Positions 54,972-64,000 of a DNA stretch of 64,000 bases are shown here, piece after piece. The translations under genes were made by a program, and so were the position numbers. The DNA comes from Beaufortia kweichowensis. Its lineage: Eukaryota > Chordata > Actinopteri > Cypriniformes > Gastromyzontidae. The notes beneath the pieces were generated by a model. It did no database searches. It was not told where the DNA came from and saw only the letters and a program-made list of their open reading frames with translations. Where the stretch lies: contig CM032817.1 in assembly GCA_019155185.1 (NCBI GenBank), positions 124,001-188,000 of the forward strand, given 5' to 3'. Every line of letters starts with the position of its first letter. The first letter of the stretch is position 1.

Positions 54972-55450
54972 TGTAACGGCCACCTAAATTATGTTGATGT
55001 ACCTTTAAGATACCTTTTTATGGCATATGTTGTAGTGTGCACGCTGTTCTCATGTGAGCTTGTTGGAGTTGTTGGAGAATGCTCGTGTGACGAGAGATGA
55101 CTGCTCTACTGCTGACTGAGTTTGCAGTGTGATAATGTTATTTACCACTTTGATTTGTAGCGTTTATCAGAGTGCTTTTCTTTTTCCTGTTTATACTCGC
55201 TCTTTTTACATGTATGTGAAGAGTGTGCTATATTGTGCGAACCATCTATAAAGACTCGTGGGACTACCAGTTCATTTGCCTCGAGTTTTTCTTCTCGCCT
55301 CCTGTTTTATCATTTTCATCTGGGCAGACTTCAAACACTCTGGTAGACGTCACACACGTATCACACACACACACGTACCACACATGCGTATCACACACAC
55401 ACGTATCACACACATACTTGTTTTTGCAACATTGTGACTAGGAGGTTACA
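54972..55450 (+). repeat. Gypsy 2 3' LTR (479 bp)
   Basis: Begins TGTAACGGCC and ends GGTTACA, so TGTAAC and GTTACA form a 6-bp inverted pair. CATCTATAAAGACTCG at about 55,243 looks like a TATA box. A CACACA/CACGTATCACA tandem run lies at 55,350-55,420. Confidence 0.82.
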
Positions 55451-56400
55451 CATGGGGACAGCAATTTTTTATTACAATAAAGCCATAGTTTCGATTCAGA
55501 AGTGTCTGTGAGAATTTATAAACCTCAAAAATTAACTTTATTATCAGAAAATCTTAATTTTAGAAAGCCTTATTTTTGTCAGGTTTTTCTATTCTGGTGG
55601 GGACGTCCCTATTGTGTCTTACCACAAACTACCATTGTGGGGCACTATTATGATTAACCTGTAGATTTTCTTTTTTAAACAATTTAAGAACCGTACAAGA
55701 TTAACAATAAATACAATCATTAGAGTTGTATAAAGGGGAGAATTGTGTCAGTTTTTATATTTTTCATTTATTTTGCACTTCATTTCCCATTAACTCTTGT
55801 ATTTGAATAGACCAGCGTCACCCCACATCCTGTTTAACTTGTCTATTTTTACTCAATTCTGAGGATCTAAAATGATTTATTAAAACATTTTAATAAATAA
55901 GACAGTCTTGTTGTATGGCAAGCAGGAAATGTTAATGGGGCATTCATCTGAAAATCTAAATTTTAATATATATTAAGATTTTTTTCTTGAGACATTTTCA
56001 TCTATATATATAGTTTGTTATGATTAGACTTACAGAATTCTTTAAAAAGTGTATGCGTGTAGAATTCTAAGAAACTATAAAAAATATTAAAGTGAATAGG
56101 TAAATAACAGGTGTTCCTCCTGAGGAATGGAGAAACAGCTGTTTAAATACAACTGTGCCACAATTTTGGCACCCCACCGAATTATTCGGAATAGAAGATA
56201 TTTGGTGTACAACCCCCATTAACTACCCAATCAAAAGTTTAGGAATTCAGGCAATAACAAAAAACAAGAATGTGCGATATCTTTTGAATTCTTTTAAACA
56301 TTTATCATTTGAATGACATCAACATTTGAATTATTATAAATCACTTTCAGTGATATTTCACTGAGAACAGAAACTTATTTAAACTTAAACAAAGTTTACA
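55451..56400. other. No gene recognised
   Basis: AT-rich DNA with no credible frame. Confidence 0.5.
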
Positions 56401-56409
56401 TTTGTTGCC

Positions 56410-56716
56410 TGCAACAGAGAACAAAAAAAAAGGCCTTTTACTTTCTCAGTTTTAAGGCATCAATGCGGTTCTTCACATAAAATTTGATCCCCTCCCAAAT
56501 TCTCAAAAACAAGAACAAAAAAAAGGTCTTTTACTTCCTCCGTTTTAAGGCATCAATGCGGTTCTTCAAATAAAATTTGATCCCCTCCCAACTTCTCCCT
56601 TGCAGAGCTGTTGGCAATGCCTCAATGCATGTGACGCACTGGGCTTTTCCAGGAACTTTTCCTGTAGTTATGTACTGCATGAGGGTTTTCTTCACTGCTT
56701 TTGCGAAGAACCTGAA
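56410..56716 (-). pseudogene. Orphan last exon of a Crypton-like recombinase gene, partly duplicated
   Basis: On the minus strand, after an AG acceptor at about 56,714, the frame reads FFAKAVKKTLMQYITTGKVP, GKAQCVTCIEALPTALQGRS and WEGIKFYLKNRIDALKRRK, then stop at about 56,538-56,536. This is the C-terminal KVPGK..C..C..W..K.Y.KNRI domain that fish Crypton-like genes carry after the recombinase core. The last 80 bases are tandemly repeated at 56,420-56,500. It cannot be the last exon of the gene at 45,465-47,682, since it lies on that gene's 5' side in the same orientation. It may be the remnant of a second copy. Confidence 0.65.
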
Positions 56717-58816
56717 AAAAATAAGTTATAACAAACGTCAAAGTTTGATTTCACCTATAAATATCAGTATGATTTAAATCTCTGACATGTCATTACTCAG
56801 TCAATGTTAAAGATATCAAGGTTATATTTTTACAGAATGATCTTTACTGTTTTCTACATAAAATCATCCCACATAATGTAATCACAAAATCACAAAAAAT
56901 GACTTTAGCTGGGTTTTCACACACAGGGTCACATATATAAGAAATTGTGATTGGGATACAAGTAATTGTGATCCCACACAACATGATTGTTAATAACTTA
57001 TATGATAAAAAATTGTCTTCAGGTTTTCTCTCATTGTTTCACAGTTTTATGCACATTTTTACTATAATCTAGTTAGCAAGGTTGGAAATCTGTATATTCT
57101 GGCAATGTTTGCAATTATGTTACCTAAAATCAATATGAACAAAAACGACTGGTAAAAATGGCTGGTAATTTAGGTAATTCACTCTTTAAGATGTGTAAGC
57201 CAAACACGACAAAATACTCGAGCTTTATTGGTCTCAGCCAATAAGGGGTAGACAAATGCAAGGGCGCGTGAATGTGGATGTAAAATATCATGCTATTTGT
57301 GGTCATACACGTAAGTGTGAGATATCATTAAAAACTGTAAAGGGTCTACTTTTATTTGTGTGCACTCACAAAAACAACACGACGTTGTGCTTTTATAAAA
57401 TTAAGAAAGAAAACAGAGTGGGCTTTCAGCTGTTTCTCTCTCCCTCACAACATTTAACTTTAATAGGCTCATAAGGTTAGGTCTTTGTCTCCCAGGTGTG
57501 AAATGTATATATATTCATTCAATATTCATGACCATTGACACTCTCTCGCATATGGCCTTTTCACAACAACTGTAGAAGGTTGGCAAAAGAACATCGTCCA
57601 TGCTACACAACCTCCTTCAATAAACTCCCCACAAGATTTTCCCCAAAAGCACTTGGTCCTGTTTTCTTCTTTTAGGAAGAATCTTCTTTTATTGTTGAGC
57701 CACACTGCTCAGCCAAATTCAAGAAAATCTAACTATTTGGCAAACCAGCCAGGAGAAACAGATAAGAAGGGAGCTCACCAACATGACTGCAACAAGAAGA
57801 CGTGAACAGAAGAATCTGGGAGATTTTACAGCTTCAACCTGAAATCAACAGACTAGTCCAGAGACAGAATTTCTTTGTGTCATCTTGACCTTTTCTTAAA
57901 GATCATTATTTGGTGAGTGAAACTTTTCAGCTCTCTTACAGAACACTTTTTCAAAACAAGCAGATCAATAGTTATGCTGTAGTCTAGGGTTGGGCATTTT
58001 AACCATTTTCTTTACTTTGAGTACTCCACAGGTTTAAAAAAAAAAAAAGTACACAGTGGCAAAGCTTCAGCAGGCATGAGCGTCACAGTGATAGAAATGA
58101 TTTCAATTTAAACACTGTAACGAAAGTTAATGTTCTCATATAATGTTCTATATGAAAATATTGAATAAGCATTGATTAGGGTGGCTGCTATCAGCTCTGG
58201 TGGCCGTGTTGGAGCTATTTCCAGTGTAAATTAGGAGTAAGGTGGAGCTGAATGTGCACCACTAAACTGAAGCACTTTCTATGTGATATTACATAGAATT
58301 AATAGACAGCGTACATACACAACACAAATGTACTATTACAATGTGCATCTATCTGCACAAAATGCAAGTAAAATATAGACATCTTTTTAGGATTAAGAAA
58401 CATCTTAAAAGAAAGAGTACAAAATAGACATCTAATGGCTGCGTGATGTAAAGCTGTAAGCCAGTTGTGAGCTTGTCAGAAACTCCAGTTGTGGATGCGC
58501 TTTAAAACATGGGTGACTGTTTTGCATGACCAAACGTACTGGCACTCAATGAAATGCATTAAATCTTTAAATACATTTTATACTATAATGTAACAAGACA
58601 ACATATTGGACATGCACATCTTGCATGTGGCCATCTTTTTGTCTACTTCATTAACGTTAAACCCTGAAGTCACTGTGCCCTGAAGTCATATTCTCTCAGT
58701 GCTGTGAGCTTGACTGCGCATGCACTACAAGCTCTCGCAGTGCTAGGCAATCAGACCGCAATGTACCCAAAATGCTGCTATAACCAATCAGAAAGTAAAA
58801 ATATATTTTAATAAAT
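56717..58816. other. No coding gene; possible non-coding exon at 57,540-57,910
   Basis: TGTATATATATTCATTC at about 57,503 could be a TATA box, and some 400 bases later TTATTTGGTGAGTGAAAC at about 57,906 contains a consensus splice donor (G/GTGAGT). Between them there is no long open frame, as for a 5' untranslated exon on the plus strand. No downstream exon was recognised, so this is speculative. A GTTGGGCATTTTAACC block at about 57,990 may be a transposon fragment. Confidence 0.3.
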
Positions 58817-59067
58817 GTGATGTGATCTGGGAAAACCCATCACATGATGAAATTTTGACATTTTAAATTACTTATTATTTTCATATTTTGTTTTTATATC
58901 TCTCATACCTTGTATGTGTCTGAAGTCATTTGCAGAGAAGATGCTATAGAATAATAATTTTATGAAAACCCAATTTTGACAAAAAAAAATTGACATTTAA
59001 CCTGTTGTTTGAAATTCCTAAAAATGTCACAGCGCACCATCTGATGGGTTTTCCCAGATCACATCAC
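58817..59067. repeat. MITE with perfect 26-bp inverted ends
   Basis: GTGATGTGATCTGGGAAAAC (first 20 of 26 bases) at 58,817-58,842 is matched exactly in reverse at 59,042-59,067. The 251-bp unit is non-coding. AATATATTTT lies just outside both ends, but not immediately, so the target duplication is unclear. Confidence 0.8.
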
Positions 59068-59530
59068 GAATATATTTTTTGACCCAAATGATCATTGTTT
59101 TTATGATCAATCACGCTGTCACCTCAAGTACTTAGACATGACTTTTACATGACTAATAACCGGTGGGAAAATTTGCCAATGGTTCCTTAAGCTGAAGAAT
59201 AACCTGACTAAACTTTGTTGGGTTGATACTGTTAGCAGAGTCTAATAGCCTACACATACATCTGTACATAAAATTATGCAGCACAGCAGGTCAGGATGGC
59301 GCTCAACACAAACAAACATTCAAGCAGCAGCCTCATGCACTCATTCTATGCTACAATAAGTTTCTGCATGCAATAACACTGAAATTATATTCAGAGTACA
59401 TTTTGGAAATGTATTTTTACATTTATTTGCATTTATGTCTTAATTGATCAGTCTAAAAGATAGCTATGTGTTTATATTTTAATAACCACAACTTTAACAC
59501 CTTTTGTTCTGCTTCTACTCCATTGAGGAC
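59068..59530. other. No gene recognised
   Basis: Spacer between a MITE and a SINE head with no supported feature. Confidence 0.45.
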
Positions 59531-59544
59531 ACATCTCCTGTATT

Positions 59545-59628
59545 GTCATTGAGATCAAATGACATCAAGATCAAACCCATGACCTTGGCATTGTAAGTGC
59601 CATGCTCTAACCACTAAGCCATAGGAAA
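59545..59628 (-). repeat. tRNA-derived SINE head (tRNA-Val-like)
   Basis: Read on the minus strand: GGCTTAGTGGTTAGAGCATG contains an A-box-like element, GGCACTTACAATGCC folds as an anticodon arm with loop CTTACAA (anticodon TAC, valine), and GGTCATGGGTTTGATC contains a B box. The T-arm stem is weak and no complete acceptor stem is present, so this is a SINE promoter and not a working tRNA gene. Confidence 0.6.
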
Positions 59629-59990
59629 ACTAGATGTGTACAAGCAACCATAAAATCCATACTTGGATCTATATAAGAAACAGCGACCAAAAGAGGCTAA
59701 CTGATTATGTGTGTGCCGGCCTATTGTGAAACCAACATTACATTTACATTTAGGCATTTAGCTGACGCTTTTATTCAAAGTGACTTACAAATATTAGGAG
59801 ACAATGAAGCGACACATCAAAAGAGGCAACAATAGTACCAAGAAGTGCTTTCCTAAGTTTACAATGTTTTACAGTGCTAGATATGTACCTGTAGAGGGAA
59901 GAAGAGAGGGTTTTTTATGATGTCAGGTGTTGGTGGAAGAGGTGTGTTTTTATCTGTTTCTTAAAAGAGGAGGGGGATGTGGCAGATGGG

Positions 59991-60396
59991 TGTTACGGTC
60001 TTCACCGGGAATGACAGATACAGAGGGTAAGTGCATCAAACGTAAACTTTTTAAGGCAGTCTAATAACAAAGGTATCCAAATTCAGGTAAAAACAAACAC
60101 AGGTACAGAGTCGCTGGTAATCCACACAGCACAGGTAAACTTAAACAGATCTACTTGAAGAAACAAACATCCTTGGGCAAGGCAGTAGATAACAGGTTAC
60201 AAACATCCGTAGGCAGAAAACAAGACACAGCGCAACCTTGACGTGATAACAACAATACTGGACCATGATGCATGACAAACACTGAGTATATAAAGAGGTG
60301 AATCATGATAATTGGTGAACGGGAACAGGTGTGGTAAGTGCAAGGGATCATGGGAGATTGAGTCCAATACCGGAGGTGCAGGGTGAAACTGTGACA
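59991..60396 (-). mobile_element. Solo LTR (406 bp) in the L2 element
   Basis: Minus-strand LTR: on the plus strand it begins TGTTACGGTCTTCACC and ends GTGAAACTGTGACA. ATGGG stands directly before (59,986-59,990) and after (60,397-60,401), an exact 5-bp target duplication. In reverse it starts TGTCACAGTTTCACCCTG, like the sequence at 63,813, so both are of one family. No coding region is present. Confidence 0.85.
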
Positions 60397-60643
60397 ATGG
60401 GATTGTGTTAGTGAGATTATTCCACAAGCAGAGAACAGAGAAGGAGAAAGAACGAGAGAGAGATTTAGTGTTCTTCTGTGAGGTTCTGGATGGGTTGTAG
60501 ATGTGTAGAAGAGAGTTAAAGTATGAAGGTGAAGAGTTTGTGATGGTTTAAATGTCAGCATTAATGATTTTAATTTAATGCAGCAGCAACCGGTAGTCAA
60601 TGAAGAGAGATGAAGAGAGGTGTAGACGGTGTAATGGTTGTTA

Positions 60644-61244
60644 TTAAGTTATTAAGTAGTGGTCAGAGATATATAGGGATAGAACAGTAGGATTAGAGGT
60701 GATGCAGTTGCGTGTGAAGATGAGGTCCAGTTGGTTTCCTGATTTATGAGTAGTGGTGGTGGTAAGGAGGGAGAGGTCAAATGAGGAGAGAAGGTTTAAA
60801 AAGTCAGTGGCAGAGAATTTCTCCAGGTGAATATTAAAGTCCCCAAAGACAATGAGTGGTCTGCCGTCCTCCGGAAATGAGGAAAGAAGCACATCAAGTA
60901 ACCGCATGATATTCAAAGGAAGTGTTTGTGCATAATCCTGGTAAGCATGTGTATTTCCATGTGTTGGGAAAGAGTAAACCTGTGCCGTCGCCCCTGCCAG
61001 ATTGACGAGGGGACTGGGAGAACGCGTAGTTGGAAGAGAGTGCAGCGGGAGTGGCGGAGTCCTCTGGACGAATCCATGTCTCAGTGAGACCAAGGATGTT
61101 AATGTCTGACTGTGTAGCAAAGGTTGGGATGAACTCAGCCTTGTTCACAGCTGACTGGCAGTTCCAGAGGCCCACAGAGAGAGACAGGGGAGGGGTGGAG
61201 GTGGTGAGAATGAGGTGTAGGTCAGAGTGTGAGCGGTCATTCAA
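60644..61244 (-). pseudogene. L2 endonuclease domain
   Basis: Two overlapping frames make up the domain. 61,244-60,894 reads LSVGLWNCQSAVNKAEFIPT, INILGLTETWIRPED and FSQSPRQSGRGDGTGLLFP; 61,120-60,644 continues with PEDGRPLIVFGDFNIHLEKF, THKSGNQLDLIFTRNC and LYISDHYLIT. TETW, GDFN and SDH are the catalytic blocks of the APE endonuclease. A roughly 15-residue gap (the VVIYRPPG region) and a frameshift at about 60,930 disrupt it. Confidence 0.85.
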
Positions 61245-61400
61245 AACGTACGATGATACTTAAGTGCCTTGTCGGTGTCCTTGCTCGGTGGAGTCGCGCA
61301 GGTAGAGTCGCAGGTCTTTACACTCGTCACACGAGGGCTGACGCTACCGCTGACGCTACAGGTGCACCGTTTTAATGCTATGGCTGATTACAGCTAGCTT

Positions 61401-61667
61401 GAAAACAGCTGAGCACGCCTTTACAATTTCCACAACAAAGGCTTTATTACGTTAATGTTACTCGGGTCGAAACTACGATCTAATAGCTGGGATAGCTCCA
61501 CGTAATTGAGTGCTAAATACAAAGTGATAGCCACCAAGGAGCAATAATATAATTTAAAATGCTATAGCTAACGAACAGACACAGGGCAAAATCGCATAAA
61601 ATAAAGGTACCCTTCTAGAAACAGTATAAATAAATGAAAGATTATACTTAACCAACAATCTCCTAAT
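61401..61667. other. No gene recognised
   Basis: Spacer with no supported feature. Confidence 0.45.
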
Positions 61668-61712
61668 ACTTGCAAGTCGCTTTGGATAAAAGTGTCAGCT
61701 AAATGTAAATAT
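61668..61712 (+). repeat. L2 3' tail fragment
   Basis: AAGTCGCTTTGGATAAAAGT followed by GTCAGCTAAATGTAAAT is the 3' terminus of the same L2 family, about 45 bases only. Confidence 0.8.
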
Positions 61713-61879
61713 ACAACAGGCAATATTCTAAACAGCGCAAAAACAAGGTAAACAAAACTAAGCCGAACTCATGCACAACTGTCTACTGCCGACGAATCGC
61801 TTCTTCTGCATAGCAGAGTCTCAGGCTAACATTGAAGCTGGATGGAAAACAGTAAAGACATGTTGATCTACAGAGATCA

Positions 61880-62345
61880 GCTGTGCTATCTCTAGCTCAT
61901 GTATGCAGAAGAATACATTACAGAGTTTGAAGATCGCCTCAGACATACATGGCTGGAACATACTGGATTAAATAACAATGAAGATTTTTCAAATATACAA
62001 GTATGCCTCTGAAAACTGCATTTGTAAATGGACTGAAACCAGAGATCTCCAAATCCCAAATCTGTTATGATGACTAGGACAGCATTAAATCAGGTCAGTC
62101 AGCAAAGATTGAAAGACCACATGATGTCTAACTAAGTGCATTGCAAGCTAAATAGTTACAACAACAGGACAGAAGAACACCAAAGCTTTAAAAATCCAGA
62201 ACGGTACTGCAGGTTTTATATGCAGGTATTGCAACAAAAAGAGACTGGATTTGTAACTGCAATTTGAGATTAAGAGACCAAAATTATGATGTTTTAGCAT
62301 CTGACAGCAGCACAAAGATGTCAAGATCAGAGAAACTAAAAACCC
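61880..62345 (+). pseudogene. Decayed retroelement gag
   Basis: Fragments in several frames: EEYITEFEDRLRHTWLEHTG at about 61,910, MPLKTAFVNGLKPEISKSQI at about 62,003, and near 62,215 a Cys-rich CRYCNKKR stretch followed in the next frame by DWICNCNLRLRDQNYD. This order (a helical capsid-like stretch, an LKTAFVNGLKPEI block, then a zinc-knuckle-like region) is gag-like. No flanking LTR was found. It could belong to the LTR-A or to another family. Confidence 0.45.
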
Positions 62346-62401
62346 CTCTCTGTAGCATCAGCTATTGGCACCATCTTATTTTTTTAGGTAGGTCTGTTTA
62401 A

Positions 62402-62930
62402 AGGGGTCAAATGTTATAGATAAAAAATGATATTTTTTTTTTTTAATTAAAATGAATTTAAATTTAAAATGAAAGTCATTATTTTACACATACTGTAGAT
62501 TATTGTTGCTCCTCTCTGCCCCACCTTTCTGAAAAGCCTTGATTTTTACAAAGCACATCATTCTGAAAAGCGCAGTGTGCTCTGATTGGCCAGTTATCCA
62601 GTGCACTGTGATTGGCCCGATTGGCCGTGAGCATGTGACAGAAATGGCGGTGCCGATGCCAACAATACAACAGTGAGAATAAAAGGTACATGTTCTTTCT
62701 TTGTGTATACATTTGGGCGAAAACTTCTTTTCCCACATCTCTATTTAGATGTTAAACGAGCCTTTTTAGGAAGGTGTGGCTGAGCCTTAATGTTTACAGA
62801 CAACTTTGGGTTTGAGACTTTAAGCTTTGTAGCTCTTCAGATCTTATACATGCACAAACAGCTACATTACACACTTAAGAGAAAGAAAAACAAGAAATTG
62901 CATCATATTTTTTAAATTGCATTGACCCCT
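62402..62930. repeat. piggyBac-like MITE (529 bp)
   Basis: AGGGGTCAA at 62,402 is matched in reverse by TTGACCCCT ending at 62,930. TTAA precedes the left end (62,398-62,401) and TTGA follows the right end (62,931-62,934), one change from the TTAA target of piggyBac. The interior has repeated TGATTGGCC blocks and no transposase. The repeat resembles a common cyprinid-type sequence. Confidence 0.55.
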
Positions 62931-62999
62931 TTGAGATAACAGAAATATCTGAATAATCAAATGAAAATGAAACCAACACACAGCTGCAAATATAGGGAT

Positions 63000-63600
63000 G
63001 GGTACCGAAACCCGGTATTAAACTAGCCCCGGTGCTAAATTATGAAAGACCGAAGTATCGATAAGCTCTGACGCTATTGGTTCTGCTTTCGGTACTGGAG
63101 AAATTAAGAAAATACATGTCCTGTTTATTAATGCTAAATAAACGTTATCTTACGCATTTTAACTGTCCAACCATTTCTAATTTACGATAATAGCCTATTT
63201 ATACATTAGACATTTACCTGCATTTTTTATCCATTATCGTGAAATGTCCCTGTCTGTCCCTAGAGTACACTGAGTTGTAGCGCACACAACAGCTTAAGCG
63301 CTTCTTTAATAGAGTGGCGATGGCGGAGAGAACCAAAGCGGTCTAAAGTATGGTTACATTTCACTCGAAAGTGGATGCAGACAATGATCGTTACAACACG
63401 TGCAACAAGATTTTAGCTTGTAAGGGCGGAAACACAAGCAATCCGTCAAAACATCTTTCAAAAAAGTTCATCGTAATGCGGACAGAGAATTGCAAAGTTT
63501 TCGACTGCCTAGTTAGTTCATCATCCACCTCCTCAGGTAAATATGCTAGCAGTCTTCCCAAATAACAACGACATAAGCATCCTATAAGGTCTCTCTAAAT
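63000..63600 (+). mobile_element. hAT-like fragment with BED-finger exon
   Basis: GGTACCGAAACCCGGTATTA at about 63,001 is the kind of end seen in fish hAT elements. At 63,350-63,565 an open frame reads FHSKVDADNDRYNTCNKILA and CKGGNTSNPSKHLSKKF, the BED zinc finger that begins hAT transposases, followed by a Ser-rich stretch. The first Cys of the finger is Tyr and the last His is Phe, so it is degenerate. No catalytic domain follows before 64,000. Confidence 0.6.
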
Positions 63601-63812
63601 TAGTATTTAATAATTTAATAAATACATCACGTTCAGTTAAATTATAAATAACCTACGTATTTTTTCTGCAGTAAGCTAAATAAATCATAGACATTAAAAA
63701 TGCCTTTACAGTACTGCATTTACAAATAGATGAATAAGAATAAACTATGCTTATTGAGAAATGATAAAGTAGAAATGACCTAATAATGAATTTGTAGTGA
63801 TGAAATACATAC

Positions 63813-64000
63813 TGTCACGGTTTTACCCTGCACGTCCCCATGGACTCAATCTCCCACGATCCATTTCACCTTGCACACCTGCCTTTTATCAACAGCTCTC
63901 CGCTTGTAATGTTCCTGCCCGTTTTGTGTTTCCTGTTGCTCCTGAATGTTTTGTACCCGTGTTAATGTTCCTGTCACCCGTTCACTCACCGGACTATTGA
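63813..64000 (+). repeat. Start of an LTR, cut by the window edge
   Basis: TGTCACGGTTTTACCCTGCA starts the same way as the reverse of the solo LTR at 60,396, and both continue with a GGACTCAATCTCCCA block. It runs to the window end, so the rest cannot be seen. Confidence 0.6.

Larger units (their letters stand above)
50641..55450 (+). mobile_element. Ty3/Gypsy retrotransposon 2, 5'-truncated
   Basis: gag (50,650-51,273), protease (from 51,941), RT, integrase and a 3' LTR (54,972-55,450) are present in order on the plus strand. The 5' LTR and the start of gag are missing: no copy of the LTR occurs upstream. RNase H is also absent. A hAT-like element with an 8-bp target duplication is inserted at 51,417-51,932. 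This lineage differs from Gypsy 1: there is no chromodomain, and the gag has a single Cys-rich knuckle. Confidence 0.88.
59738..61400 (-). mobile_element. L2-family LINE (second family), internally deleted
   Basis: The 3' tail (ACATTTACATTTAGGCATTT) is at 59,740 and the 3' UTR signature follows. The end of the RT protein is at about 60,480-60,405 (LCLWNNLTNTIPLSQF). The endonuclease (61,244-60,644) and an upstream Cys-containing ORF end at about 61,330-61,262 (DLRLYLRDSTEQGHRQGT) make up the 5' part. Most of the RT is absent between about 60,600 and 60,644. A solo LTR is inserted at 59,991-60,396. Confidence 0.8.

Noticed and set aside
59545..59628. A functional tRNA-Val gene
   Set aside because: The acceptor and T stems do not pair properly; only the promoter boxes and anticodon arm are tRNA-like, as in a SINE.
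60151..60600. A 149-codon minus-strand frame as a gene
   Set aside because: Its right part is L2 code and its left part is the solo LTR, so the frame runs across an insertion border by chance.
62484..62738. Two overlapping open frames of 78-84 codons
   Set aside because: They lie inside a non-autonomous repeat with TGATTGGCC blocks and have no protein motif.

Overview
The window looks like repeat-dense DNA from a ray-finned fish, most like an ostariophysan/cyprinid-type genome. It carries CR1/L2-group LINEs with short 3' tail repeats, Sushi-like chromodomain Gypsy elements, Tc1/mariner, hAT, MULE-like, THAP/P-like and tyrosine-recombinase (Crypton-like) genes, a tRNA-derived SINE head, and many AT and GATA microsatellites. 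Several genes have GT..AG introns. No gene can be read intact from start to stop. Every recognisable coding block belongs to a mobile element or to a transposon-like multicopy fish gene family, and nearly all carry frameshifts or stops. Family names come from reading motifs by eye; no database search was possible.

Layout. 1-9.7 kb: two head-to-tail minus-strand copies (A and B) of one LINE with an esterase-type ORF1; a 1.5 kb solo LTR (family 'LTR-A') sits in copy B with a 4-bp target duplication. 9.8-12.2 kb: two more LTR-A copies, then decayed relatives to 13.3 kb. 13,856-18,192: a complete-ended Ty3/Gypsy element with two LTRs and matching AATAT target duplications, internally deleted. 18.9-29.9 kb: a minus-strand two-gene cassette, a PB1/SAMD3-like gene and a zinc-finger gene with a TNP2-like region. 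The second gene is split by a 5.5 kb composite insertion (a second LINE with two copies of an 'LTR-B' inside it, next to a further LTR-A). 30.8-35.9 kb: L2 tail, a non-autonomous hAT, a Tc1/mariner element with intact ends, and a Tc1 fragment.

35,889-43,752: the most unusual object, a MULE-like DNA transposon whose long inverted ends are arrays of a 62-bp repeat, with LINE copy C inserted in the left array. 45.5-47.7 kb: a Crypton-like tyrosine recombinase gene with a frameshift at the catalytic region. 47.7-49.6 kb: a palindromic THAP/P-like element with a Tc1 fragment. 50.6-55.45 kb: a second Ty3/Gypsy element lacking its 5' LTR and RNase H, and carrying a hAT with an 8-bp target duplication. 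55.5-64 kb: sparse DNA with an orphan recombinase exon, MITEs, a SINE head, a second L2 family with a solo LTR, a decayed gag, a BED-finger hAT piece and the start of another LTR.

How the pieces relate: the window is a stack of nested insertions, and the target duplications give their order. Examples are the zinc-finger gene, then LINE 2, then LTR-B; the MULE, then LINE C; Gypsy 2, then hAT; LINE B, then LTR-A; L2, then solo LTR.
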